Shown piece by piece: positions 12,451 through 24,940 of a stretch of DNA of 64,000 bases. The notes below the pieces were generated by a model. That model was not told the origin of the DNA. It was given only the letters and a program-made list of their open reading frames with translations, and searched no databases. The DNA is taken from assembly GCA_027475525.1 (NCBI GenBank), contig JAMWFC010000117.1, positions 3,520,183-3,584,182 of the forward strand, read 5' to 3'. Position 1 is the stretch's first letter; each line of letters starts with the position of its first letter. The DNA comes from Macrolepiota albuminosa (Eukaryota > Basidiomycota > Agaricomycetes > Agaricales > Agaricaceae). The position numbers and the translations under genes were made by a program.

Positions 12451-13565
12451 CGTCCGATATCAGGGAAATCAAAGAAGGCAAGGAGAGGAGACAGAGAGAT
12501 GGGAAACGGAAAATGAAGGAGACTTCCTGGCGGTCTCACCGGAACAGGCTGCATCTGGACAGATCATACACAGTTTGATGCGGGCTGTGCCTAGGTAGGA
12601 GGTTTTCTCTCACCCATCCATGCTTCATGATGCAAATGTAATAATCATCAAAACGATTTTGAACGACCGGTATGGTATCTAGGGACACCAGAGTCATTGG
12701 TCTCCCTGCGAGATCTATCAATGTAATCGCGTCGATAGAACCATAGAATAACCGTTCACTCTGGTGCCAAAGTGGTGTATGAAATGAGATTTCAGATAGA
12801 CTTCGGCTTTTGTATGCTGTTGCACAGACTCCTTAGAGATTTTAAATCTTAGGTCTCTTGTATTTTAAGTAGGATTATGCCAAGTTTTGTATTTTTCCTC
12901 CTGCCATGGAGGCACAGACATCCTGATCAGAGGTGCATTTTAAGATCAAACGTGACAGATCTGTGACACCGCCAAACCCCGCAGTGCCAAGCCAAACATC
13001 GTATCAGTCGACGAGAACAGCTAGCAGTCCTGCAATATTTCAGTCTGCTTTAATCTAACAATCGCTCACTTGCTCAATTTTTCGAACCATGCTACCCTTT
13101 GCAATCTAGTTTCCAACTTCCTGGACATCAGCAGCTTGTTCTTCGTCAAAAACGATGTGGACATGCGCATTGAGCATGTTTATAAGGCAGCATTTGAGAG
13201 GCATCGCAGCGGTGGGGGTGCAAGTATTGCCTTCGTCCTGTACATAAAGCTCCTGCCCATGGTAAAGCAAGCATTCAATGTGATGAATAGAGAAAAATAA
13301 AGAAGATAGAGCTGTGCGATACAGATCGTGTCGGCACTTGATAGGATGCTAGGCGAGTTTGAAATGTTGTCATGCAAATTCATACCGACGTTTGAAGCTC
13401 GCCTCTGTCCCTCCTATTATATGCTCAAATCATGGTAGATGGATGGGTATTATGTTTCTACACATGCATCATCATTTTCAAAAAATTAAGCCTGGATTCC
13501 TTTGACAATGCAAGGATTAAAGGAGATGAAACCAGAAATTTTTGTCATTCTTCCACCTTGTGATA
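12451..13565. other. host/transposon boundary, no gene recognised
   Basis: This is the 5' flank of the arrestin gene, so its promoter should lie in the first few hundred bases, and it runs up to the left end of the DNA transposon. Short ORFs at 12536-12721 and 13070-13300 show no motif or splicing support. Confidence 0.4.
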
Positions 13566-13578
13566 CAGTTGTGGACAA
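13566..13578 (+). repeat. left terminal inverted repeat
   Basis: CAGTTGTGGACAA, preceded by TA. It is perfectly inverted relative to 16542-16554. Confidence 0.8.
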
Positions 13579-13992
13579 ATCGACATGACTGAATTTTATA
13601 GTGTTCCGCAAATGTATAGGCATATCAAAAACACTTGATTTAGACTCTACAGAACATATGGAATATGATTCTACGAGCAGATTTTTCGATTTCTAAGTTT
13701 TTTTTTATGACCCCAGAATTTTGGCCACTCGCTAAAAAAACTGCAAAAAATACAAAAAAATGTGGAATCGATAGCTTTCAAGTATTAAAGAATGTTTGTG
13801 ATAAAAAAACCATTTATTAAGGTTGCTAATTAAACTAAATAAATTATCAAAAGTCCGACCAAAATTCCTATCTTCTACATTTCCCTCAACAAAATGGGGC
13901 ATGGACGTCCTTCAAAGCATATTTGAAACACTGCTGGACTTTAGAATCACAACAAGAAGCCTTTACCTGCTGAATTTGAGTCTGATGACGAG

Positions 13993-16367
13993 TTGACATG
14001 GAAAAACATTCTTGAGCGCAAAGTGGTGGAGATGGATGGTGTGGATAGTGATGAAACTCAGTCTACAGAGTTGGATCATCATATAGAAGTTGAGGAAGAG
14101 GAGGAAACAGAGTTTTGGAGTGATCAGGATGTTGCATGGAAGTTGGTTGGATTGGCAAAACAGCATGATGACAATCCAAAGGATAATGATTGGTTTCCTT
14201 ACAGTCTGCAGAAGAGGAAGAGAGGTAAGAGACAAATATGAATGGAATTGATTGTGAACTCACATTTTTGGACTTGCAGAGCAGCCAAGTATCTACAAGA
14301 AAGGACCAGATGTAATGAGCAAATCAGACAGAACTGTTCGAAGATATAAGCAAGTAATGAAGAATCAGAAGAAGCTTGATGGATTTGGATTCACAATTTC
14401 ATGAAGTTACAATGTAATCACCAATGACGGCAAGCTCAATGTCTCAGAATTACCAAACGATGCAGAGCTGATCATCTAACAAGAATCAGTCGAGCCACAA
14501 CTTTCTTGGAATGAAACTCAGAATAAAGCTCAGGACATGACAAGGAACTCGAACATGAGCAGAGATATGGATGAGAAGAAGGAATGGGAGGAGGATCTTG
14601 ATGAGGTTGTCCATCTACAAGCCTCCGAGTTGAAGAGTTGGGCTGAGTTACAAGAACAAATCAAAGAAGACATTCAAAAGGGCTCAAAAACATTACCAAT
14701 GTCAAAAATAAACCAGTTGGTTGCTCTTCGCAGTTTTGCAACTCTGATAGTAAAGGGTTATGGGCAAATTGCTGCTAGCCAGAAGATTGCATGCCAATAG
14801 AGTGAATCTCAAGGGACATATTTTCTTGAAGAATTTGTGCACTTGCTTGCCATTATGAGGTCTGGGAACAGCTACTGGTTGAGAAGAGGGGTGAAACAAG
14901 AAAGGCCTGTACCTTGCTGTCTGATGAGCAAACTAAAAAAGCAGCTTGAGACTGGCTTGCCTCCCAGACTGCAGGCCAAGTCACTTCTTGTTGCTTCCTT
15001 GCCCTAAACAAAACTATTCTTTCTTCTTTGGGCATAATTTTGAAAACTCCATTATGTGAGTGCACTGCTCACAAATGGTTGATGCAACTTGGATGGAGAT
15101 TGACAAAGTTGAAGAAGGGTGTGTATATGGATGGACATGAGTGTCCTGATGTTGTTGCATATTGTCATGACATTTTCTTGCCAGAAATGGAGAAGTATGA
15201 GGCTTTGATGGCAAAATACAAAGAGCCTGAGATGAAGAGAGTGTCACCATCTCTTCATGGTGACAAAAAGGAGATTATCCCAGTCTTTTAAGATGAATCA
15301 TGCTTTACAATGCTTTACAGTAAAAGAATATAAATTCAGTGCATGGCAAGTAATCTGTTTCAGTGACAAAATTGATACTAATGTATTACTTGTAGGCTGC
15401 AAGAAGGACAAACAATTCTTCAAAAGAAAGGTCATGGACATTTAATTCATATTTCAGAGTTCATCACACCTGAAACTGGTCAACTTGTTTATCTGAATGC
15501 TGATGGTAATATTCTTGATGAAGCTCAAAAGATTATTTATCCAGGTTCAAATGGCGATGCATGGGGGAATGCTCCTCAGCTTCTAGAACAAGTCAAGCAT
15601 ACTATGACTGTATTCAAAAAGCAGCATCCAGGCTGTTGTGGTCTTTTTGTCTTTGATCAATCTTCAGCCTATGGATCACTTCCTTCTGATGCACTCAAAG
15701 CTTTTGAAATGAATAAATCTGATGGCAGAAAGCAGTGAATTTAGCATGATACTATTATACCTGTATCTAACCCATGTCTTGAGCACAAAGAAAAACTTCA
15801 ACGCATGACTCTCAACAATGGAGAGGCTAAGGGACTTAAACAAGTTCTTGAAGAGCGTGGTTTTGATGTTACTGGACTTCATGCCAAGTGCTTACCCATC
15901 TGCTCTTCTGATAGCACAAGCTGTTGCATGGCACATCTCTTAAGCCAGCAAGATGACTTTCAGAATCAAGAATCTATGCTCAAGATACTCATCAAAGAAG
16001 CAGGATATTTTTGTATCTTCCTCCCAAAATTTCACTGTGAATTGTATCCTATTGAAATGGTGCATAATATTACTTGTATTTTTATTAATACAGGACTAAT
16101 ACATTATAGTATTGGGGCTGGGCCAAATATCATTACAGAGAATATGTCAAAAACAATTTTGCAGAAGCAAAGGACTTAGCAGTGTGGTACTTGAATAGTT
16201 GCTTATCAGAGGTTATTTAGCATTTTATTAATTATTCCTGGCATTTTATAAGTGCCTATCAAAAGGAGTTAACTAGAAAGGCTGCTGCATGGGCTGTTCA
16301 TTGTCAAAAAGCTCATCGCCAGATTTCCCAAAGTGCAATGATGTCAATTGAAGCAGTTCTTCACTAG
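13993..16367 (+). pseudogene. DDE transposase, inactivated
   Basis: Fragments in order match a transposase family abundant in Agaricomycetes. They run from an acidic N-terminal region (VEEEEETEFWSDQDVAWKLV), through LVALRSFATLIVKGYGQIAA, LCECTAHKWLMQLGWRLTKL and KGVYMDGHECPDVVAYCHDI, to the catalytic core. The core shows a degraded DES motif near 15293, FVFDQSSAYGS near 15651 (second Asp) and FLPKFHCELYPIEM near 16018 (third acidic residue), then YWGWAKYHYREYVKNNF after a short intron at about 16059-16110. Many stops and small indels break the frame, for example near 14798, 15736, 15745 and 16216. Several fit TGG-to-TAG or CGA/CAG-to-TGA/TAG changes. It cannot make a functional transposase as it stands. 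Confidence 0.75.
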
Positions 16368-16541
16368 ATTTTACCTATATCTAAACAAAAAAATTGTCTC
16401 AAAATTTTGGCCACTGAAAAAGTCCTCCAAAAATTTGAATGAATGCATTTTGAAATGTTTTGAGGCATGCGTAAATCAAATCTAACATCAGATTTTGCTC
16501 AAAAAAATCTGCTGTTGAGATAGCAGAGTTGTTGTCTTTGG

Positions 16542-16554
16542 TTGTCCACAACTG
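16542..16554 (-). repeat. right terminal inverted repeat
   Basis: Reverse complement of the left end, followed by TA. Together they define the element and its TA target duplication. Confidence 0.8.
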
Positions 16555-16559
16555 TAGAT

Positions 16560-17300
16560 AGATGGCCTATTTTAAGCATGACTAACTAGGCTATCATAGA
16601 ATGTTTGTACACCAGTTTTAGCATCATAAACTACTTTTCTAAAAGCATCATGAGCCTGCATAATTGCAGCATTTGCAAATCTATCATATAGTCCTATGAG
16701 GACTTCTTTAAACATCTAATGCTGCTTGTCACAGTTAATATGGAGAACATGACAGCTAAACCAATTCTACACTTTTCTATCTATGAAATCATGTAGCCTT
16801 TTTTAATTCATGTCATCACCATCATAGTAGCATGCTAGATGTCCATGGCCCAGTCTTCCAATTAAGAAAATCTGTGTTCTCCAGCATATGTTCTGATATG
16901 CTTGCTATCAGATTTTCAAAGACTCACTCTTGCAGAAAACTTGAACCTAACTCCAAGGAAATCATCAACTAGCCAAGTGAGGCAGTCATGCATATAATCT
17001 ATATAGATCCTGACTGCCTCATTCATTCCAGGTGTACTTTCACACAACTCATAAGAGATGGGCATCAAGAATGCTTTAAGGCTGCAATACAAGTGCTCAT
17101 TGGCTGTTTTTTCTGGCCATATTGTAAGCTGCTGCCTCATATCCTGGCCCACTGATAGTAAACTAAGATTTCTACTACTACTACAACAATCTCTATTGTT
17201 TTGATCATTGTTTCTATGATCACAGTCTCCATTATTGTTATTGCAATGATTATGCTCTCTATTATTGGAGTTTTTTACTATTATGATTCTTACCATCTAG
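16560..17300 (-). pseudogene. relic of a Ty3/gypsy gag related to element A
   Basis: On the minus strand, 16580-16780 reads MFKEVLIGLYDRFANAAIM and TGVQTFYDSL. These align with the A1 gag at 19731-19880 (MFKGVLTGLYDQFVHPSTLQ, then LGVQGFYDTLNDYA). Upstream, near 16850, LEDWAMDI is identical to the A1 gag. Stops interrupt all frames, and the sequence is AT-rich with CpG lost. This is an old, oppositely oriented fragment of the A family, lying directly beside a later A insertion. Confidence 0.65.
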
Positions 17301-17590
17301 CAGCAGTTTGGGCAGCAAACTGTTGCTTGCATCTTATCTACAGGCATAACTCTGTTATGCTCTTGAAAAAACTATTTCTTAGTCATCAATTAATGACTTG
17401 CCATGGTTGTGCAAGTCCTGATTGCACATTCTTTGATAATTAATATATTCATTCAAATTGTCCACCAGGTAAATGATGATGATAATGATGATGATTTGAT
17501 TTGTTTAGTTAGAGAGTTATTTTGTACATGGGAATAGTGTCCTAACTCCCTCAGTATGTAAGGGTATACTACTTACAGACACTCTGGTAG
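17301..17590. other. AT-rich flank of element A1
   Basis: Low-complexity sequence (including a GATGATGATAATGATG run near 17475), contiguous before insertion with 34812 onward. The last five bases, GGTAG (17586-17590), are the left copy of the A1 target duplication. Confidence 0.5.
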
Positions 17591-17829
17591 TGTAGCGTAG
17601 TCCGCTATGTGGCGTTGGCCACATAGCTTTACTTACTGTAGTAGATATTATATTATATTTATTATAATATAATATTAATATATTAATTACTTTACCATAT
17701 ATATACGTACATATGTGCTGCTTATTAAGCAGCTTATTTTTGTTGTAAACTACATTGTCAATAGACCAGTCTGGTCTGATTCAGTGTTGTGTGCACACTA
17801 AGCTCTCTCAAATTCGTAACTTCATTACA
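17591..17829 (+). repeat. 5' LTR of element A1
   Basis: Starts TGTAGCGTAGTCC and ends ACTTCATTACA. It contains an AT-rich palindromic core (near 17648-17690) and the hairpin GCTGCTTATTAAGCAGC. About 97 percent identical to 34568-34806. Confidence 0.9.
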
Positions 17830-17960
17830 TTTTTTTGAATCCGCCAGCTAGGATCTATTGCCTAGCATCCGACGTCAGTCGTTGAGTTCGTTGACAGAAC
17901 TCTATCAGCTTCTCGAGCTTCTTGCACAGCCACACCGTGCAAATTTCAAACAGGGAATCG

Positions 17961-20530
17961 ATGAGTAATCCCATACCTGCAGTCTCCACTGACGGCGGGC
18001 GGAATGCCCACGACTTATGGGGAGACCCAGCAGACACCCAGGACGCATCAGCGTCCAATGCGGGTCAGGCAAGACCCAAGGCTCGAGACCGAGGTCAGAG
18101 CACCGACCTGGCCGGGAATGAAAGCGAGGCCCAGAGAGCTGAAAGCTCACAGCAGGACGGTCAGCAACGTCTCCAGGACAAGATGCCAGGGGGATTAACT
18201 CCCCCAGTTACGCAGCTGCCAGGAGGACTGCGACGGTCTAGCCGATTGGCTTCCAAAGGACCCTCTGAGGATGGCTGACAGTCAACAGGCGCCTATGGCA
18301 CCCCAGGAGACGCCGAGTCGTCAGTACAGACTGGGAGAGCCCTCCCTCCAAGCTGGAGTAGTGGGACCAGGCGGTCCACAGCGGGTCCAATGCCTTCTAA
18401 AATAGCGGAAGCCCGCTTAGAAGAGGTACCGGAGGAGGCTGCAAGGCCTGAAGTATCCCGTGCGGAAAACCGATTCCCACGCACACCAGCAGTGGAGGAA
18501 GCTCCGGAGGTTGTAGAGCTTCCAGAGGAGGTGATGGAGTCGTCAAGTGACGACGACGCCGGAGCAGAGGAGCAGCGGCTGAAAACTGCGTACACCGTGC
18601 GCTTGCGGGTGTTCTGGGATTTGCACCCAGAGGTGATGAAATACACCACCCAAGCACGACTCAAGCGCTACGCGTCAGCACATATAGTAGCACTTAGGCG
18701 ACAAGGGCACGAAGTGCCCAATGTATTTAGTACAAAATATACTGATTTAATGGTGAGAGTGCTCACTATGGAGCTGCAAATGTACGTGCAGCGTAAGGCC
18801 ACACGGCAATTGGGGGCCTTGACCCTCTGGAGCCACATGTCCGAGGAATGCTTGGCACGGCGCAATCAAGACGTCGGAATTGAGCTAGTGGAGGCACTAG
18901 CATGGGCGCAGGAAGTGCCTGAAGCAAGACCGGTGAGTACTTTTTATACTCCTGCAGGACAAGGGTGGCGTGAGGAGCCCCCACACATGCATAACCAAGA
19001 CCGTAGGACAGATATGTCAGGTCCAGATGGGCACGATAGTACCGTGCTCAAGGTGGAGAGCGAGGCATCTGTGATGCCGTGCGTGCCCATGGCCGAAACA
19101 TTGAGCGACAGAGTCGCGTATCAACGTATGCGCAATGGCAACCTCAGGACTAAGGGACAGTCCCTTATCAACGATCAGGGCATCATATTCGAGGGCACTA
19201 AGCCCATTGATGAGATGTGTCATCAATTTGTCATGCAGGGTCAGGAGAATCCAGCTTCTCCAGTTCCAGGGCAGCACAACGATCATGATCGAGGAGACTT
19301 CCTCGATCGAGATGGCGCCACAAGACGTGATGCCCCTGGTCACGGCCGGGAAGACGGCCCTAGGTCGACTCCTCAAGACGAGGGCAATTATGCCCACAGT
19401 TGAGGAGGCTCGGGACGTCCTCCGCAGGGTGGACGAGGGAAGTCACTTCCCCATGCCGCTGATTTGGCGACTAGGTCCCCGGGTCAGCAGGAGGCCATCC
19501 GAATGCATCGTGAGGCCATGCACGATCGCCTTCATCGAGTAGTCGATGATGCGTTCAGCGACCTGGAAGATTGGGCGATGGATGTATGCACCTATCTCGC
19601 CATGTGCTTATACGGAGGCGACCGTATGGAATGAGAACAAATCTTCGTTCTTCCTGAGTTCTTGGCTGGAGAGGCCATGGGGTAGTTTCGACGAGCAGTA
19701 CTGCACGTCAACCATGTCCAATATGACTGGATGTTCAAAGGAGTCCTTACAGGACTGTACGATCAATTCGTGCACCCCTCAACGCTCCAGGATGCGAGGT
19801 GGGACTTCCAGTCTGCCAAGTACACCGAGAAGTTGGGAGTGCAAGGGTTCTATGATACCCTTAATGACTATGCCCAGAATATGGCAGTATACCCGGACGG
19901 GTATACAATGCTCAAAACATTCTTGGATGGCATTCCAGCGGACATGCGCCACTATCTGATACGTGAGGATGGACTGTCCCCAGAAGTCAATGATGTGAAA
20001 GAGTTTGTGGCATATGCCATCAGGTATGAGCAGTCCCTGAAGACTGCTAACCACTACGAACATCGTAGTGGACACAAAGGGGGACCCAGGCGACTACCGC
20101 CTGCTGGGACACTCTCATGGGGTCAGCATGTAGGGACCTTCCTGGCCAAAAAGACCGATTTGGACCGTGACCGCAACACGCGGTTTGTTGTACGCAGAAC
20201 CCCTGCTGCAAACTGAGGGCGGAGCCGCCCATGCCCAGAGAGGGCGCCAGACAGAGAACGTCCTAAACCAAGGCCGGACTTCAAGCCGGCCAACCCACCA
20301 GGGCAGACGGGGACTTGTTTCGCGTGTGGCCAACCAGGCCACTACGCTACCAACTGCCCCGCAAAGCCGGGAGCCCCGAGGAAGGGGTATACACCCTGCG
20401 CCCACCTTCGAGCTGCACATACTGCAGCCGCGAGTGGGAGTGACGGAGACGTATCTGCCGAGTCTGAGGCAGAGCACCCCACAAATGACCAGGAGCCCCC
20501 AGAGGAGGCATCAGGCACCAAGCCCGAGAG
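17961..20530 (+). pseudogene. gag of element A1, frameshifted
   Basis: Starts at ATG 17961 (MSNPIPAVSTDGG) and continues through frames broken at about 18278 and 19403. The acidic N-terminal part is followed by the capsid-like core (LEDWAMDVCTY near 19560, MFKGVLTGLYDQFVHPSTLQ at 19731, and IPADMRHYLI near 19930). A CCHC zinc knuckle at 20316-20357 reads CFACGQPGHYATNC. Gag packages element RNA in cytoplasmic particles. At least three frame breaks or stops make it non-functional. A2 (37045-48216) carries a diverged copy. Confidence 0.8.
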
Positions 20531-20531
20531 T

Positions 20532-23500
20532 GTGGTCGTGGAGGGGGAGGAGTACGTCACAGTTGACGTATATGACGACGTCTATGACAACAAGTACTAC
20601 AGTCACGACAGTGACTCTGAGTGCCTAGCGGCGATGACGGATTGGCCGTCTACAAATGATCCCGAAAAAAATAACGTGGTTCGGATGAAGAAGGTGACTC
20701 TTCGTCGTGCAGAGGGCACTTTGCAGCGCCCTACATTGAAACGGGCAGACAAGGAGTGCCTGGTCTCGTATGTGGACGTAGAGGGCCACAAGGCATGGAT
20801 CCTATGGGACTCTGGGAGTACTACATCGGACATAACGCCCCAGTTCACCCATGTGTACGGAATATCCATGCAGGAGTTGGATACGCCATTGGCGTTACAG
20901 CTGGGCACCGTAGGGAGCCGAGCCATGGTGCAGTATGGGACAAATGTGACTGTCCAAACGCCGGGCTCACGTAGCCGGGAATACATGGATGTAGCAAACT
21001 TCGATCGCTACAATATAATACTGGGAACACCATTTATGCGGCGTAACAAAGTCATATTAGACTTTGACCACTGTCAGGTACTAGTGAATGGGAAAGTGAT
21101 CCCAGCCGAGCGAGCTACAGCAGACAACACTGATAATCGTCTGCGACGTCATCGCACTACGGAGAAACACAAGGAGTCTCCATGACTTGGCCGGTGCAGA
21201 GTGCCGGCGGTGGAGGATGTGGAGGAGGAAGTGCAGGCTATGCCTGGACTAAGCGCAGACCACAACGTGGTGATGATGAGCGAGGAGGAGTATCAAGCCT
21301 CCAAGAAGAGCAACGAGCGAATAATCGCTCCTGATATTCAAGGCGCAAAGCCTCCAGACAAGCGCCATCGAAAGGCGAGACAACGGGAGGACTCAGTGGA
21401 TGTATGTCCACCTACGTCCTCACAAGTCAAGTTGGATGACTTGAGAGACAGCATCCAAGAGGCAGAAGCCTCAGGAGAGGGGGACACACGGTCCCTATGG
21501 GAGCGACCAGCACCCCTGCCGGAGTACGACTGGGCATACGACCCCCGAATGCCGCAAGAGTGGAACGAGCTGGTGGCAGCCACGTGTGCGCAAAATGCGC
21601 ACCAGAGACGGATGACCGTCAAACCAGCGTATCGCCAGCCAGCCTCAGACGAGGTGTCCGTAGCGTACTCACTTGTACGTGAGGAAAAAAGCCTCGTGGC
21701 TTATAAGGCAGCGGCAGCGGGTGCTACGCTGAGACTACATATACCCAATGACAGTGTCAATCGGGTGCTCGCAATGCGCGAGCAATATGCACCACCGCCT
21801 TGGCCACCCTCAGAGATGGTGGAAGTACTTCCCCCGGTACGTATGAAGGGGAAGCAGAAGGTGACAAGCCTTCGTGAGGAAGATATACCTTGGTTGCGTC
21901 AGCAATGGAAAGAAGAATTTGCTGACATGGTCAACGGGACCAAGGAGGAGCTTCCGCCATGGCGGGAGGTGAACCATGAGATCAATCTCATAGACGAGAG
22001 CAAGCAGTATAAGTACCACTTGCCGCGCTGCCCGCACGCACTCCAGGAGCAACTACGTGATGAAACTAATCGCTATTTAAATGCTCAATGGTAGTCGCCA
22101 TGCACCACTGCCCAAGCTGCACCATTATTGTGCATCCCAAAGAAGGATGGATCCCTTCGAACAGCTTTTGATGCACGTCAGCGCAATGACAACACTATAA
22201 AGGATGTAACTCCTTTACCAGATCAGGAGGTGATCCGGGAAGACATGGCTTGGGCGAAGTATCGCTCGAAGATTGACCTTACTGACGCTTACGAGCAGGT
22301 GCGCATTCGCACCAAGGATGTACCCAAGACCGTATTTGCATCGATCATGGGCACGTTTACGAGCAACATAATGCAGATTGGAGACTGTAATGCTCCTGCA
22401 ACCTTCCAGAGGCTAATGACCTCTATTTTTTGAGACGTAATAGGATGTTTCATGCACGTCTACTTAGATGATATATTCATCTACTCGGATTCTATGGAGG
22501 AGCATGAGCAGCACCTCAGAGTTGTATTCGAACGACTATGCAAGTACAAGTTGTACTTGAAGTGGAAGAAATGTGAGCTTTACGCTCAGAGTATAGACTG
22601 CCTAGGGCATGTCATAGATGAGTGGGGTATCCACCCCGATCAGGACAAGCTTGATCACATTCGGGAGTGGTGCACGCCCCGAAACTACAATGACATCCAA
22701 CGATTCGTTGGCCTTGTCAACTACATATCGAGCTTCTTGCCCGATGTCACAGCCTATACTGGGCCACTCATGGCCATGACGCAGAACGGGTCACCGTTCA
22801 ATTGGAGGCCGTTGCACCAGCGGTGCTTCGAGATGGTCAAACGGATCTGTATGAAGACTCCGGTGATTCGACCAATCGACCCTAGATGGGACGAGCTGAT
22901 ATGGCTCATTTGCGACGTGTCCAAGACAGGCGTCGGAGCCATGTACGGGCAGGGAAGCAGCTGGCAGACGTGCCACCCATAGTTGGGGAGGCTCACGAGC
23001 CTCATGAGTATGTGCAGGCAGACTGCCACATAGACCCTGATGGAGAGGATTTACCTCTCCACCGATACCAGGAGCTCAGGGAGCATGTCCTGGAAGTATG
23101 CGCTATGCGTGACGATGAACGGAGGCGAAGCACTCACCTCAGGGAGCAGCGTGAAGAGCGGGACATAGCTGCCCAATTGCTCAAGGAGCATGAAGCCGTG
23201 GACCCAGCGTCCACCGGGGAGCACGAGCGCCCCGATATACCCATTACGCTTGCGGAGATGCTCGAAGGCGAATTGCCTTCATCCCAGCTCTCTAGCCTGG
23301 TCAACGACGACTTCCGGAGGGAAGTGGTGCAGGATTATGGCGATGATTCTCTCTTCACTGAGATACTCGCCAATCCTGGTGACCATCCTCGGTTCAGGCA
23401 TGAGCCTGGTGGACTGATCACGACAGAGAATCGTCAAGGGGTGGCAGTGGTATGCCTCCTCCATATGCAGGTCTTGGACCAGGCCCATGCACTGGTGGGG

Positions 23501-24778
23501 CACTTTGGTGCTGCCAGGACGTTGGGCTACATCCGGAGATGGTATTGGTAGCCACGTATGGCCCACGAAGTGACTAAGTTCTGCGCCTCATGCGCAGTGT
23601 GTCAGAGGGCAAAGTTGCCCCCTGGATCCCCTCCCGGGAAGCTACACCAGCTACCCGTACCGGTGAAACCTTGGGATTTCATTGGAATGGACTTTGTAGG
23701 TCCCTTTCCCGAGTCCAGAGGGTTCGACTACCTCTGGGTGGTAATATGCCGCATGATGAGCATGGTGCACCTCATACCGGTGTGAACTATGCTGATGGCT
23801 AAGGAGCTGTCATGGATCTACCTTAGGGAGATCGTTAGGCTGCATGGGCTGCCTAGCACCATTGTGAGCGACCATGACTCGAAGTTCACGTCTCAATGGT
23901 GGAGGGAACTCCACAAACTGCTAGGAGCGCGACTCCTCATGTTGACATCCTTCCATCCTCAAACAGATGGGCAAACAGAGCGGGCTAACCGCAGTATAGG
24001 TCAGATTCTGAGGGCAGTTGTTTGCCCTGACCAACGAGACTGGGTGGACTGGTGTCCACTCACTGAGTTTGCGATTAACGTGAGTATTTCAGATATGACA
24101 GGGTATGCGCCCTTTGAGCTCAACGGAGGGTACTTGCCCTCCATGCTGCATGAAGTTCGTGCTGATATGGTGGCTCACCGAGGAGTTGTCGAGTTCACCA
24201 GGCAGGCCCTGGAGAACCTTGCGGCGGTGCATGACGCCATCATAGAGGCGCGAGTCTTTCAGGCAAAAAACACCAATCACCGTAGGCGAGCAGAACCGCC
24301 AATAGCAGTAGGAGCGTTGGTTTACCTATCAACGCGTAACCTGAGACTCCCAAAGGGTCAGGCGAGTAAACTCTGCCCAAAATGGGTAGGCCCATACCAC
24401 GTTCTAGACGCAGAGCCAAGTACCTCCAACTACATGTTGGAGCTGCCTCTGGCATTACAGGAACAACACATTGTTTCTAAGTTTCACGTGTCGCTGTTGC
24501 GACCCTACAGCGCGTCTGACGATGCGCTATTCCCTAACAGGGCGACCCCAGGCCCCTATGATTTTGGGGCTCGAGACAATGATGAATGGTTCGTTGAGTG
24601 CATCATTGGGCACCGGTGGACTGAGCGTAACACGCTCGAGTTTGAAGTACGCTGGTCCCTCGGAGACACAACATGGGAGCCACACTCCCATTGCTCCAAG
24701 TTGGCGGCACTTGACCGTTATTTGGAGTTGAAGGGCGTTAAGCGCCCACATCAATTAAGTAAGTGTGCCAGCGCTTAA
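20532..24778 (+). pseudogene. pol of element A1: protease, RT, partial RNase H, integrase, chromodomain
   Basis: Protease: WILWDSGSTTSDI near 20799 and ILGTPFMRR near 21018. Reverse transcriptase: PKKDGSLRTAFDARQ near 22137, KIDLTDAYEQVRI near 22270, and the catalytic HVYLDDIFIYSDS near 22454. RNase H is cut short just after VSKTGVGAMYGQG (near 22930). Integrase: a His/His/Cys/Cys segment from about 23490 to 23620 with CASCAVCQRAK, then GMDFVGPFPES, VSDHDSKFTSQWW and HPQTDGQTERANRS with the D, D and E residues. The C-terminal FVECIIGHRW and VRWSLGDTTWEPH resemble a chromodomain. Stops near 22092, 22431, 22979, 23549 and 23783, plus frame changes, disable it. The lost RNase H alone would block replication. 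Confidence 0.85.
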
Positions 24779-24909
24779 TTTGATCAGCAGTGCCGATCGC
24801 AGCTTGGCTGAGTTGGTCAGCAGCTGTGGCTGAAACACGTCTTAAAAGGCAAAATTTCTTTTTCGCTTTTTTCCCTCAACCATGGACAACATGCCCATGG
24901 ATCAGACTG

Positions 24910-24940
<31 letters not shown>

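Larger units (their letters stand above)
13566..16554 (+). mobile_element. decayed Tc1/mariner-like DNA transposon
   Basis: A 2,989-bp element bounded by perfect 13-bp inverted ends (CAGTTGTGGACAA at 13566 and its reverse complement ending at 16554). Each end is flanked by TA, the target duplication typical of the Tc1/mariner superfamily, which also commonly begins CAG. Between the ends lies a broken transposase. The whole element is AT-rich and CpG-poor. Subterminal A/T-rich sequence at both ends includes an ATTTTGGCCACT motif near 13730 and 16405 in direct orientation. Confidence 0.8.

Noticed and set aside
12536..12721. Small minus-strand ORF upstream of the arrestin start
   Set aside because: The phase-consistent arrestin model already starts at 12450 with a 9-base exon; no splice site links this ORF to it.
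17830..17960. Self-priming or tRNA primer-binding site for element A
   Set aside because: No TGG start after the LTR, and no match longer than about seven bases between this stretch and the LTR. Left unassigned.
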